Origin: Nymphalis io
Taxonomy: Eukaryota; Arthropoda; Insecta; Lepidoptera; Nymphalidae
Assembly: GCF_905147045.1 (NCBI RefSeq)
Contig: NC_065899.1
Location: forward strand, 6,150,501-6,214,500
DNA: 64,000 bases
Direction of reading: 5' to 3'
Of this stretch, positions 22,091 to 33,794 are shown piece after piece. The notes under the pieces are model-generated. The model ran no database searches and had not been told where the DNA came from. It saw only the letters and a list, made by a program, of their open reading frames with translations. Each line of letters starts with the position of its first letter. The first letter of the stretch is position 1. The translations under genes were made by a program, and so were the position numbers.

Positions 22091-22137
22091 CTAATATACT
22101 TAGGTAAGTGGAGGGTGTACTTACCTGAGTATATTAG
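22091..22137. repeat. 19-bp stem hairpin with 9-nt loop
   Basis: CTAATATACTTAGGTAAGT (22091-22109) pairs with ACTTACCTGAGTATATTAG (22119-22137) with only one G:T wobble. The loop is GGAGGGTGT. A third CTCAGGTAAG copy follows at 22138-22147. Confidence 0.92.
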
Positions 22138-22147
22138 CTCAGGTAAG

Positions 22148-23832
22148 AGTAACATCTTTACTAGGAATGAGGACGACAGTAATCCGGGACGTCACAGGTC
22201 GGAACGAATATTTGGCTTTTACGTCGGTAGAGAGCTCAAACAGCATTGAGCTATTGAGTGTTTATTGAGTGTGTAAGACAATGAACTACTCCTAAACAAA
22301 TGGACAGATTTTTAATGAATATTTTTGTGTTTGAATAGATCCTTAGATGGCTTAGATTGTACCTGATCGTCTAAGGAATATACGGATAAAATATATATTT
22401 ATTAGAACAATAGATTTTAACGAACAAAATAATCGCGTGATGTCATTATGCCATGCCTAAGTTGTCACTGACGCAAAGACATTTGTTAATTTAATTGGCT
22501 TTGTACTAATATACAACAATTCTATTTATATCTTGGAAGTAAAACTTAAAACTGACTTACTTAGCGAATAATCTCTTGTGTTCTAATCTGTGTGTTTAAG
22601 TTCTGTATGTTTACTAAAAAAAATTAAATTACAGTATGTTTTTTATATTTAATTAATATTTCTTTTTCTCGTTTGTTACTCACCAACTCCGATTCTGTAA
22701 TCATACCGATTGCGATTAATCATCATTTATATCTACTCTGGAAATTAATAATAAGTTAATGAAACATCGAAAAAAATTTAATAATCTATATATTATATAT
22801 TTAAAAAGGTAATTTATTTTTATTATGAATACCTAACTAATAAATGAAAAAATATCTTTTATATTTGAATTTGGAATTTTCGAGTTTACATAAAAATATT
22901 TATAATATCAGAGGGAAAAAGTACAACGTTTTTTTTTTCGTTTGCTTAATTCCTTAATAAGGATTTACAATTATAAAAATGACAAAATTTTCACAACTTT
23001 ACCCTCGATCGAATCGAATACCCTTCTTATAGAAGGTCTAGTGGCTAGCATAAATAAAGCCACAGATCCGAAAGTCGCATTTTTATAGCGTCTTGATCTG
23101 TATTATAATGTCATTGTTGTAATTTTTTATATGAAAAACTTTAGATATTAGAAAGTATAAATCATATGTCTGGAATCAATACCGACTGTCATATAATATG
23201 TTACTATTAATTGGTTATGATCGCACATTTTTTACTCTGTGATCTTTAAATAACTGAACAATTTTTGTTGTGAAAAATCACGTTAAGTTATCGGGAATGC
23301 CGAATTTTAAGTGGTTGAGCTATCGTGATATAATAGTTTGTCGTTAAATAAAAACTAAATAAGGGCCTAACTTTCCTCATATCTTTGTCCAATGACACAT
23401 GCATACATAATATCAAAACTAAGAGGCAAATTTATTACAAGCACACTTTTGCTCGTCCGAGATATATACATCAGCTAATTATTGGACATTTAAATGAACG
23501 CATACTTGCAAAATTAATTAAATTCTCTTGCTTTAATATTTGCAACACATTTACTTGAGAAACTTAATATAAAGAGTAAAATAGGAGAAAATTTATTTCA
23601 ATGAGAAAAATTACTATTTAATTGTTGATTATTTTTATTAAAAGAAAACTTTATGAATATTATTTTTGTTTTTAAAACGAATAATTTACGCTAATAGGAC
23701 ATTTAGGGTTGCCTTTCAGCTTACGCTTTTAATTCCGCGCTTTGCACAATATACTGTTTAATAATATCTGCTCGAAAATAGCATACTTTAATGTTATTAC
23801 ATAACGTATATGTATCTTGCTTTTTTGTACGT
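22148..23832. other. AT-rich non-coding stretch
   Basis: No gene. Apart from the small family C head-like match at 23028-23078, nothing is recognised. Confidence 0.5.
23028..23078 (+). mobile_element. Diverged SINE family C head fragment
   Basis: AGAAGGTCTAGTGGCTAGCA then AAGCCACAGATCCGAAAGTC resembles the family C tRNA-like head. It is short and diverged. Confidence 0.5.
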
Positions 23833-24100
23833 AAACTCGTCTAGGTAGGTGCCACCCAATCATCAGATATTCTACCGCAAAACAGCAGTACTTGGTTTTG
23901 GTGTGTTCCGGTTTGAAGGGTGAGTGAGCCAGTGTAATTACAGGCACAAGGGACATAACATCTTAGTTCCCATGTTTGGTGGCGCATTGGTGATGTAAGT
24001 GATGGTTAACTTTTCTTACAATGCCAATGTCTATGGGCGTTGGTGACCACTTACCATCAGGTGGCCCATATGCTCGTCCGCCTTCCTATTCTATTATTAT
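23833..24100 (+). mobile_element. SINE-like family B, slightly 5'-truncated
   Basis: Starts inside the family at AAACTCGTCTAGGTAGGTGC and runs to CCTTCCTATTCTATTATTAT. Its tail is (TTA)n followed by A(7), not plain poly-A. The tail motif TTATTATTATTAAAAAAA recurs just downstream at about 24118-24136 and may be a duplication. Confidence 0.87.
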
Positions 24101-24135
24101 TAAAAAAATATATTAGTTTATTATTATTAAAAAAA

Positions 24136-24185
24136 ATCCCAAACCTACTCCTCAAGGAGCAATTGCCCGCATTGGGACATTTACA
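24136..24185 (+). mobile_element. Diverged SINE family A 3' fragment
   Basis: CCCAAACCTACTCCTCAAGG and GCCCGCATTGGGACATTTAC match the last part of family A, with the GGAGGCC block deleted. Confidence 0.5.
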
Positions 24186-26106
24186 TTCACGTTAACTTAT
24201 TTACTTAATATTTGTATTTTACGTATTATTTTGATTTATATTTTTGTCGCGTTCATGCTTGTTATATATACATATTTGTATAAAATCCCAAAATCTACAA
24301 TTTTTTTATATTAAACAATTATATATGTAAAAAAATATAATAGTTAAATATAAAATGATTGTCGTACAAATAACTTTAATATATTGAATAGTATACATAT
24401 AGAATGAAGCACATTTGAAGTTTACTTGAGCATTTTTATTGCCGGACGAGACCACTTTACCACGATTTTATTAAGTAATCATTATTAATCTCTTATGAGA
24501 TAATCACAGAATTGCAATGCAGTCTTAATTTTGTTTAATTGCTCAAATGTGTTCGATCTTTAAAATTATTTCAAACCCAACAAATTCTTCGTGTGGTCGC
24601 ATAGAACAGGAGTCTATTTTTAAAAAACGCATCAGTCGCCCGTTGTCAATCAGTGTAAATTCAGAAATATCCATCACTCGAAAGAAGGTGAGTATAGTCG
24701 CTGGAGTATTTATCTTAAAGCTATCAGAGGAAACAAATTAAACACTTTAATACATTGGGCGTGACTAAGAAAGAAAAGTTGGGATGTAAAAAATCTATCG
24801 TAAAGTGATACTGTAAAAATGCTAGATATGGCTCTTGATTTTTTTAAAGATAGGTATAAATATACATATTAATACATAACATAGATCTTGTGCTTAAGTT
24901 TTCAACTAGTAATAATTGCACCTCGGATTAACCTCATTGGTGACGGTATTGCCTCTGCGCATAAAAAAAAATAAAAAAATTTAAGTGACAATAAATAGGT
25001 GATTTAAATAAATTATATAAAGATAAACGAATATTTTTGATTATAGTATTTATGTGGAGGCGTTCGTGCATTTTTTTAAAACTTACTATATATTTTATAA
25101 ACTAAAGAAACTGCAGTTGTAAATTTTTAGATACAAAGTAATAGTGGAAGAGGACAAACATAAAAGTAGGAAAATATCAACTTAACTATTTAAGAAAAAA
25201 TATTTAAAATAAAAGTATCAAGCAGCGACTAAAGAGCTATCATGGCTACAAGGTGTCCTTGCATGAGATACAATCTGTGTACACACGCTTTCTGCATCTT
25301 TATGTAAACGAAATATGTTTGTCAAGTCAAAGTCTTTAGCGGATACAAATAAAAATTCACTTATTTTTAATACTCTTCAAAATATTTTAATTCCGTTCTC
25401 TCTTTAGTGTCAGTGTGACGGTAAAAAATGTCAGTCCCCAGATATCCGGATTCTAAATTTGTGGGGCAACCACGTCCCTTCGACGTATGTCGGCCATTCT
25501 CTTGTGTTTCATTAGTAAAGTTTTTTAGTAAATTTAAGTGCCCCAAGTGATGTATACGTTTTGTGCATCTGTGAAACTTATCCATTTAAAAAAAATTAAT
25601 AATACATTTAATTATTATTTTTATTCCTATTAAACTTCTACTAAAAAGATACTACGAGAAGTATGATCATTTACTACAACGTTACACTACGGGTTATTAT
25701 AAATACAAAAGTCATCATCATTTGTTTTCCTGCATAACATATTCGGAGTCAACATGGTAAATTTCTACAGAAATAGTAGTTTTTGGCACTCTTTTACTGC
25801 CAGACGCCATCTCTCCCGGGGTTTTTGCTTCCTGCCTGTCTACATGACTCTTTGAGACACTTAAATTATAAACACAAACAAAGATAAATTATAATCATTA
25901 TATTCATAGTGAAGCAGTTGTCCGCTTATTGCCAACTGAAAATACATTTAAAAAGTAGAACATCCTCTTAAACTTCCTATTAATTATTATTATTGTTTTA
26001 AAATTTCTAAAACTGTACTGTACTGATAAGGACATTATTCTTTAAGGTGCAAGGCGTAAGAAATAAATCAAGATAGTCATATTAACCAACAAGAAAAACA
26101 ATATTT
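24186..26106. other. AT-rich non-coding stretch
   Basis: Two open frames (24547-24741 +, 25367-25585 -) are unrecognised. The first runs across GAAGGTGAGTATAG at 24685-24698, a good splice-donor match, preceded by CGCATAG at 24598-24604 as a possible acceptor. A 70-90 nt exon is conceivable but unsupported. Confidence 0.4.
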
Positions 26107-26373
26107 AAAGTTGTAAGAACGCGTGAATCTTAACCGATGATCGTGGGTTCAAACCCGGGCAAGCACCATTGAATTTTCACGTGCTTGATTTGTGATCATA
26201 ATTCATCTCGTGCTTTACGGTGAAGGAAAACATCGTGAGGAAACCTGCATGTGTCTAATTTCACAAAAATTCTGCCACATGTGTATTTCACCAACCCGCA
26301 CTGGAGAGAAAGGGAAAGGGAGAGGAGGCCTTTAGCAGCGGTGGGACATTCACAGGCTGTTACGATGAAAGTT
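26107..26373 (+). mobile_element. SINE family A, slightly 5'-truncated
   Basis: Begins within the tRNA-like head at GTAAGAACGCGTGAATCTTA and ends at CACAGGCTGTTACGATG. It lacks the A-box region. A short AAAGTT repeat (26107-26112 and 26368-26373) may be the target duplication, but 6 bp is weak. An internal GAGAAAGGGAAAGGGAGAGG replaces the usual GCAGCGTGGTGG block. Confidence 0.85.
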
Positions 26374-26775
26374 CAATTATATCACTGAGAGAATAAACTG
26401 AGATTTAATGATAAAATTATAAAAAAAATTAACCGTATAATTATTGTCATTTGTAATGTGTTAATCCAATCAAGCTATGATAAAATAACTGAAAATTGTT
26501 CAAAATATCGAGATGTCAAAAATTATAGTGAACTCAAGTAATTTAAAACATGTTTTAAATTAATTTATATTGAACCAAGAAACCGCTACATATTAAATCG
26601 TTAAATAAACTTTATATGAGCGAAATTTAAACCAAAGTAAATTTGAGAATTTTTTATATAAGTCACGTTTAACCAACGCTTAGAAAATTTGCTTAGCATC
26701 TGAATATTATAATTAGTAACTGGTTTGATCATGTCTAGACTTGTCAGCTGACTCATGTCTGGATTTAATTAGAAC

Positions 26776-26930
26776 GAGCTATGCCAGCGACTTCGTTAAC
26801 TTAGACGATACAGATTTTGTCTGAACCCTAAAATCTTTTAAATGCCCTTTTCGCCGTGGGGATGAATTTTAGTATCCTATATCCAGAAAATACACAAACA
26901 CGTAGTCAAAATCGTATAAGAATCGTGATA
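26776..26930 (-). mobile_element. Possible decayed Helitron-like end
   Basis: CGAGCTATGCCAGCGACTTC and GTTAACTTAGACG resemble the complement of a Helitron 3' end followed by its conserved subterminal region. It is strongly diverged, so this is tentative. Confidence 0.3.
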
Positions 26931-26954
26931 TGAGTATAACCTTACTTTACCTCG

Positions 26955-26982
26955 GTGGAAGGACTTCGTGCAAGCCCGTCAT
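26955..26982 (+). mobile_element. Tiny SINE-like family B 5' scrap
   Basis: GGTGGAAGGACTTCGTGCAA then GCCCGTC matches the start of family B for under 30 bp. Confidence 0.4.
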
Positions 26983-28530
26983 CTTAACTATAATAAGCTA
27001 TTTACATAAAGTGATCTAAATATTAAAATGAATATATATAGTATATTTCGTTCTTTTATTTGTTCAAATGTGAAATACAGCGATTTATTACAGTACTTAA
27101 TCGATGAGATATTTATATAACGTGCTATACGAAATATTTTGCTAAGCTTGGAAATTATTAAATTGCTGTTACGTTCAAAGATTTAACTGTATACTTTTTT
27201 TTAGTATCATGGGAGAGGAATTATTTTTGTAAAGTCCTTGAAAAGTTAACAACTATACAATTTGAGATAACAAGATTCAACAAGCTGAAGCAGATTTATA
27301 GGTAAATAGGTTTATGTACTTTATTATCTTTATATATTTACATTTACAGCCATCATCTTGTAAATGTACTCGAAACAAAAAATTTACGTGAAAATTTTAC
27401 GACGTCCGCACCGACTTTTACGGCGCCATTTTAAAAAACCACGTCACGAGTAAATGCGAACAACTTAATATTTGAGTTAAGTGATACATTCGAAATCAAA
27501 CTTTATTCCTTTAAACATAAGTTTTAAATTTGTATGTATATAATGTGACGAATTTCATTTGAAACCATCTTCGTCTAATGAGTTTACGTTAAAAAGAGAC
27601 GACAACTGAAATTATCAAAGCGTTATAATTATAATTTTAAGTCTCTTTCATGCTTTTAGTGTTTCAATGAGATTCTTTAATTCACACATGATAAAATATT
27701 TTCTTCTCTAGATCTTTCTTTGTATATTTCTATTGATATATAAAAACCAAAGGAAAAAACTTAGAAAATGTACATAATATGTATTTGTTCTTCAGCCAAA
27801 TTATCAATACCACTAGGCACAAAGACTTTATTAAGTATTTTATTAAATAAAATCTAATTCATGATGTTGTTTATGTACGGAAGTTTTTAAGGAGTTTTCC
27901 TCAGCACTACATGGTTCGATCAATACTTTACATTGAATTATAATATGGGTTGTATGTATGTATGGCTTAGCTCATATTCTAAAAACATATACTCATCGAG
28001 CAGTTTCAACGTCTGTAACTGGTCTAACTGAATCTGCATCGCAAATGTGAGTTTTACTGAAGCTTTGAGTGTAAAGAAAATTCAAAAAAAATATCAAGTA
28101 CACAATAATATATATCTTCTAATATTCGCTTTACAAAACATTGTTTTATATACATGCTATGTATTTTTGGCGTAAACCCAAATATTTCTATGACCCAATT
28201 TTTATTAGTCGTCATAATAACTACATTATTTCATAAAATCAGTAATGTTAACTATTTACTAACACCATTAAGATTCAATGGGTAATCATTTATGTTGACG
28301 ATATATGAGAGTGCTTATTTTTAGTAAACACCACAAGAGATTATTCCATTTGGCTAATAGAGATTACAGTATGATATTCCAAAAAACTGTGTCAGTTCCA
28401 CTAAAATCACTATCATTAACTCAAAACGATATGTTTTTACATCGGATATCACACTTTATTTGCATTTAAAACAAATTTATTTCTGTAAACAATATTTTTT
28501 ACATTAGCGATATCGATATCAATGCTAAAA

Positions 28531-28796
28531 ATAACAACCCAAAGTGAATGCCCCGCTGCTGGGCTAAATCCTCTCCTTTTTTGAGGGCAAGGCTTGGAGC
28601 TTATTCCACCACGCTGCTCCAATGCGGGTTGTTGGAATACACTTGTGACAGAATTTGAGTGAAATTAGACACATGCAGGTTGCCTCACGATGTTTTCCTT
28701 CACCGTCAAGCACGAGATTAATTATAAAAACAAATTAAGCACATGAAAATTCAGTGGTGCTTGCCCGGGTTTGAACCCACGATCATCGGGTAAGTT
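28531..28796 (-). mobile_element. SINE family A, head-truncated
   Basis: Minus-strand copy from the 3' end (GAATGCCCCGCTGCTGGGCT at 28546-28565) to GGGTTTGAACCCACGATCAT. It stops within the tRNA-like head, losing the A-box end. No clear target duplication. Confidence 0.87.
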
Positions 28797-29019
28797 ACTT
28801 TAATAAGCAAAGATTTGTTATCGCATACACACAATATTAATTTTTTTTATTTTCAACATCTAAAATTGAACTAGTTTTGCAAGCATACTTTGCATCTCAA
28901 TATACATAGCATTCGAACACTCCGATCATGAAAATTACTCATAAATTATCCTATTTTTAATATATTAAAGTCTGTTTTTTTCGAATTTGAGTAATATACT
29001 CACATATTATGGGCTGGAC

Positions 29020-29142
29020 GGATGTGGATGAACTTTTAAATATTCACTTTAATAAAATAACTAAACGTTAAATGGTGGCAGATTTTCAACGATTTTCGTG
29101 TCAAACTGTATTCGACACGGGCGAAGCCGCGGTTTCAGCTAG
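29020..29142 (+). mobile_element. Helitron-like 3' terminus
   Basis: Ends ATTCGACACGGGCGAAGCCG, CGGTTTCAG and CTAG (29139-29142) followed by T. The GC-rich hairpin a few bases before CTAG and insertion at A/T are the Helitron signatures, and this exact GGGCGAAGCCGCGG string is typical in Lepidoptera. The 5' limit is not visible. It lies about 430 bp upstream of the candidate promoter. Confidence 0.75.
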
Positions 29143-29560
29143 TACCTTAAATAAATATTTGTCATGACCTGTAACAAATATAGGTAACAGAAGATGCTTA
29201 CAGTGACAATCGATGCTTTGTAGAAATTTTATTAAATACAATATATTTAATTTTATGACAATTGTATTATCACGTATCTCCACGGTCGTGTTTTGATAAA
29301 CGGCTAAAAATTAACTTACTAACGATCTCAAAAAACCTTGACAATGTATTAAAATAACTTCAATCAAGCCGAATAGTGAATGTAGGAAACGCAAGTTTTA
29401 ATAGTTAATGAGAATAGGAACTAGCGTGGATTCGACGCTATTAAACCGAGGGCCGGACGTTTATTTTTGGATTATTATCTTAACTAGTAAGACTAGTAAC
29501 GAGGAAATAAATGGAATTTCAGTTTCTCGTACGCTTTCCTGAGTGAACGAACGGACGACT
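29143..29560. other. Region upstream of the candidate promoter
   Basis: No repeat recognised. Composition becomes less AT-rich from about 29400 (ATTCGACGCTATTAAACCGA, GGGCCGGACG), as expected of a promoter-proximal region. Confidence 0.4.
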
Positions 29561-29572
29561 CGCTGAGTTATT

Positions 29573-29580
29573 TATATAAA
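29573..29580 (+). promoter_or_regulatory. Candidate TATA box
   Basis: TATATAAA in the context GAGTTATTTATATAAATGTG, directly upstream of the GC-rich, CpG-rich segment 29582-29740. It would place a start near 29605. A TCAGT initiator-like word lies farther down, at 29665-29669, and could mark an alternative start. Confidence 0.4.
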
Positions 29581-29604
29581 TGTGGCGAGGGCGCGCGACT
29601 TCCC

Positions 29605-29808
29605 CTCCTTTTGTTCCTATTACGTTGAAAAATAGATCCGAAGGGTGTTTGTGGGTACGCATGAGTCAGTGATGGTCGGCGCGCCGGCGCGTGCGCATAA
29701 CCGCGCCGAATTCGAATTTCAAACGTTCCGATGTGTGTGTTGAGTGATTTATAGTGCTGGTGATTTTTCTGTGTTATATATAGAAGTTATTCTAACGTTT
29801 TTCAATAG
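29605..29808 (+). other. Candidate non-coding first exon (5' UTR)
   Basis: A CpG-rich island (GGCGCGCCGGCGCGTGCGCA at 29678-29697) in an otherwise AT-rich window, ending at TTTTCAATAG|GTAAGAATTT, a near-ideal donor with the exon ending at 29808. It has only short upstream-type frames: ATG-AGT-CAG-TGA at 29661-29672, overlapped by a 23-codon frame (29672-29743) whose ATG shares the A of that stop. No coding exon follows nearby, so the gene would have a large first intron, common for insect developmental or neural genes. The identity of the gene is unknown. Alternatively it is a CpG-rich relic with a chance donor. Confidence 0.45.
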
Positions 29809-31463
29809 GTAAGAATTTATTATACGATCTTTATTTAAATACCCTTTTTGGTTTCCGCGTGTTTCTAATATTAGCCGTTCCATATATCATAGTGCGGTAC
29901 GACGAATATATCTTTAACGATACTTAAAGGTTAAACGAAAAATTTACAAGACATACCTTCTAATAATTTATAACATAAAGTACTGTAAACCGATTCAGTA
30001 ACGAATAACTAACAGTCGGAATGTCGTATCTTTTGCCCTTATATGGACTTTATATGTGAACATAATACTAGAACGATAGATTTTTCATGTGTTCATGAAA
30101 TATCTCTAATACTATAGAAGAATTAAATGCAGGGTAACGTTACGTTGCTGATAAAAGCTTAACCATGATGCATGCTCTGGTGACGATCTATCAACACGAT
30201 AAGATTGGCATATCTACTTAAGTTCATTTTAACCATTCAATGTAACCAAAGTAGCAAATTCTAAGGCAATGTATACATTTCTAAATTTAAATAATAAATT
30301 GTTAGTTCAATGATTTAAAGTTAGAAAACAAAAATTTAAAATATTTACAAAAAATACATTATCCTGTATATTCGATATGGTTTTACATGATACATATACA
30401 GTATGACAAAAACCCCGATTAATACCTCGACTATTTCCTATAAAAAGTAATAACACAAAAAATACCAGGAACATGGACTAAAAAGTTTATATATAAAGTT
30501 AAAATGTAAAATTACGCGTCGAAAGCCACGTTAACAGTAGAATTAATAAACGGGTCAATGACCTCATTCTGTTAATAATTTTCCGGCCGTCTGTTGGTCG
30601 ATTTCCACAGCCGCTGCGAGTGATAACGGATTTCAGCTGCGAGAACGTGTAAGCCATCTTCACCTAGATTTTAACTCTGAAGATTTAAATATTTTAAATA
30701 CATTTAATTACATCCATTATCGATCAATTATGTAACAAAACTTCGTAACTAACCGTTACAATAAAATGTATTTTTAAACTGTCATAATATAGCGATTGTT
30801 ATAGATAGTTTGAGAAGATGTTTTGACTTTCGACGTGTTGCTTTCAAAAACAATAACTGCTATGTATTATTAATATGTGTATAAACGTTTATATATCATT
30901 TTTTTTATAAAATGTTTAACGCGTGGACAGGCCCAATCACTACTAGATTATTCGATTTTTATAAATATCCGTTAATATCCAGAAGTTTAGTATTATAACA
31001 TTATTTCGATCTTTAATTTTCATTGACATGATGAAATTCACTAAATTGTCATAATAAAATTCATTCATCACATTTTAATTCATTCCGTACAAATTTGAAA
31101 GAATATTTAATTAAAAAAGAAAAGGTTCTCTTTGTGTAAGGTTCCCTATTCAGTATGTATACAATCTTATAAAAGTTTTTAAATTCATTCCAAATTTTTT
31201 CGATTCTATTAATTTTTATGAACGCGTCAATAAGTTTCCTTAAGTGAAATTATTTGATTGATGTGACAAATTTACAAGGACCTGTTCTGAAGGAGCTCTA
31301 AAGTTTGTTAGAAATATTAATATTTAAAAAGACCTATATTAAATCAATTAGGTATTAATTTTTTTATGTGTAAATAATCTCACTCGTGCTCAGTTCAGTT
31401 CAGTTGAGATATACTGCATGAACACGAAATAAACTGCAGAACACGGTAGTGACATTTCAGAAA
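29809..31463. other. AT-rich stretch, possible first intron
   Basis: No repeat recognised. 30575-30665 is a local GC-richer patch (TTCCGGCCGTCTGTTGGTCG, CAGCCGCTGCGAG, TTTCAGCTGCGAGAACGTG) with two similar CAGC-GCGAG words. It could be a regulatory element of the candidate gene. Confidence 0.4.
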
Positions 31464-31499
31464 TTGGTATGTGACTTTATAGTCAAAATCACATACCAA
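31464..31499. repeat. 11-bp perfect hairpin
   Basis: TTGGTATGTGA (31464-31474) and TCACATACCAA (31489-31499) with a 14-nt loop, immediately left of a long inverted repeat. Confidence 0.9.
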
Positions 31500-31500
31500 T

Positions 31501-31565
31501 ATCAGCGTGGCGGAATGAGCACCAAACCTCCAACTTACCAGGAGAGGATGTTCTGACCTAAAATT
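31501..31565 (+). repeat. Left arm of a 65-bp inverted repeat, SINE A-related
   Basis: ATCAGCGTGGCGGAATGAGC and the next 45 bp pair with 32097-32161 with two mismatches. The sequence is a diverged relative of the family A segment around GCAGCGTGGTGGAATAAGCT, so the arm derives from a SINE variant. Confidence 0.88.
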
Positions 31566-32096
31566 TCATACCTATATTAAATTATTATTGTTAATTAAGA
31601 AAAATAAAGGATACGTTTATCAAAAAAGTGGAATGCGAAATGTGTTCTTACAGAATAGCACTGCAATAAAAAAATATTTGTTCGTTTGTTAAATAAGCAC
31701 AAATGACACCACAATTGAAACGACTAAAAAGCAAAAACAAACTGTAGATCTACGTACGAGGTGTAATCAAGCGATGCAAAGGTCCGGAAACTCGTCCACA
31801 GCCAGAGATTGTGATACACGATTATCTTATCTATACCTACACAATAGAGACCGAAATAGCGTACATGATAACCTTAATAGTTGCAGATAATAACGAGGAT
31901 CGGTACTATAGGTAGCGGATATCGTAGCGCCTTTATAGACCTGAACTGGAGAGAGTCTGGTTAGAATATGTATATACTCATCGCGTTGAATACTTAAGGA
32001 AATGATCTTGGTTGACATCTTTTAAAGTATTCTGGCTCTATTTTAGTTAAAATAACTTTGTATTATGATTAATATACTCGAATGCGTAAAGGTTGC
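31566..32096. other. Spacer between inverted arms
   Basis: About 530 bp with no gene or family recognised. It would be the loop of a long foldback. Confidence 0.5.
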
Positions 32097-32161
32097 AATT
32101 TTAGGTCAGAACATCCTCTCCTGATAAGTTGGAGGTTTGGTGCTTATTCCGCCACGCTGAT
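32097..32161 (-). repeat. Right arm of a 65-bp inverted repeat, SINE A-related
   Basis: GTCAGAACATCCTCTCCTGA and flanks are the inverse of 31501-31565. A family A-like match continues past the arm to about 32185 (GATTTGGTGGGTATACTGG). Confidence 0.88.
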
Positions 32162-32185
32162 TCAATACGATTTGGTGGGTATACT

Positions 32186-32627
32186 GGTATCGCGCCAGTA
32201 CAGGACAGTATTGCTGTATGGTATTGATTAAAATTATAAAAAAGTTTAAATATTCAAATTTGTATTCTTAATTCTTGAAAAATACATATTCTCTGTATAA
32301 TAACTATAACTATAGTAACACAAAAACCAATACTTTCATGATGTAATTTCATACTTTATTTTCATGTTTCTTATAACATTGCATTTGTATACTCAATATC
32401 AACGGAACATTGTATCAAGATTGCGATTGCATTTCACGGATAGGATTTAGGAAATCCAGCCGAAATTGCATCGGAGTCACAAATCCATGCTCAACGCTTA
32501 CGAAACAAACTGTATCCAATATGCTGCTAACAAATGACTTTAACTACGAAACTTATGGACATTATTTGTATTTTTAGAATGACTATATTAAAATCTAGTA
32601 ATTCTTCTGCTTCGAGTGCCACTCTAA
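32186..32627. other. AT-rich non-coding stretch
   Basis: No gene or repeat recognised apart from adjoining LINE sequence on the right. Confidence 0.45.
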
Positions 32628-32966
32628 CTAGCGAAGGTTGGCAATCAGCTTTGAATACTCCTTCTTGTTCTTCGCGAGGCGAAAGAGTTCGGCAGCACTC
32701 GCGATTCCCGTCCATTCTCGGATGTGGATGTTCAGCGAAGATTTTTTTCTGCGCCCAACAGCTCTCCTTCCGGCAACTTTTCCCATCATAATGAGTTGCA
32801 AAAGTTCATATCTTTCATGCCTAAGCACGTGTCCGAGATTTGCAACTTTCTTTCTCTTCTTGACAGTCTCCAAAAGTTGCCGTTTTTGGTTGACGCGTCG
32901 AAGAACTTCCACGTTCGAGACCTTTTGAGTCCAACTAATGGCTAACATACGTCTATATGCTCAAAT
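32628..32966 (-). pseudogene. Non-LTR retrotransposon reverse transcriptase, C-terminal fragment
   Basis: A 106-codon frame whose order YRRMLAISWTQKVSNVEVLR, then LGHVLRHERYELLQLIMMGK and VAGRRAVGRRKKSSLNI, then REWTGIASAAELFRLAKNKK, matches the C-terminal region of insect endonuclease-reverse transcriptases, which I know from Lepidoptera as RTE-like. The palm domain with its catalytic Asp pair is absent. Just upstream, a TGA replaces the Trp expected before YRRM, and the copy ends there. The open frames on the other strand are shadows. Relic of a 5'-truncated LINE. Confidence 0.8.
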
Positions 32967-33794
32967 AAAAATCTAAAATATAATAATAAATAAACATAAA
33001 TTAAAGACCAAAGAAATTTACGCGGTCCATTATTTAAATCGCATCTTAGATCTTACCTTATAAACAAAATTTACTACCGATATGCTGATTTTTTCAATTG
33101 AGAGCATTTAATATATAATTATTATGCAAGGTGCCTAGTCGATTCAATTGTCCGTTTCACAATAGTAAAGAACAATCATAACCTTTCAATATTATCAAAC
33201 AATAAGGTTAGAGTTACTACTTTTATTATATTATCTAATTTATGTAGAGTAAAATTAATGGAGTAATAAAAAATAATAACTATTATTAATTTTTAAGCAA
33301 CAAGGCCATATCATGACAATTTATAGTCTTCCTAAGAAAGATTTAAATAATGTTTGCTTAGACTGCGTGTATAAAACGCTTTTGCAGACAACTCGATATG
33401 ACCCCATGGAATAGATTGCCGATATTTCAAAGCATCCAATATGGATAGCTTTATACACTAGCGAACCACGCTACGCAAACTTTGTCATACTTGAATTTTC
33501 AATCAGGGTTAAATTTTTCATAACATAGTAGCCATTTCAATATGGTTTCGCATGGGTATAATATTTATGTTTTAAGCTTTTTTTAAATACTAAAACAAAT
33601 GGAATCTCTGCTTGTTATTTATCATTCAGAGATTAAACGCCTTAAGGCCTATCACGCGGGGCAATATTGAGATGTCTAATTCTGCTTAAGAGTGGATAGA
33701 ATAATGTTACTTAGTCTATCTAAATTCAATTGTGACTGAACGGTGGTACGAGCTCTTACTTTGAAGTCAGTCTAAATATGGTGCTCTTAACATT
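32967..33794. other. AT-rich non-coding stretch
   Basis: No gene. 33390-33450 weakly resembles 34580-34640 (both contain AATAGATTG and a GGATAGC or GGCTAGC word). Confidence 0.4.

Larger units (their letters stand above)
26374..28530. other. AT-rich non-coding stretch with faint relics
   Basis: No gene. Faint repeat relics lie at 26776-26982. The rest shows nothing recognisable. Confidence 0.45.

Noticed and set aside
24598..24690. Possible small exon between CGCATAG and AAG|GTGAGT
   Set aside because: Donor and acceptor words of this quality are expected by chance in 64 kb. There is no coding similarity or neighbouring exon.
25367..25585. 72-codon minus-strand frame
   Set aside because: I do not recognise it. 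Its length is within chance expectation and no signals surround it.
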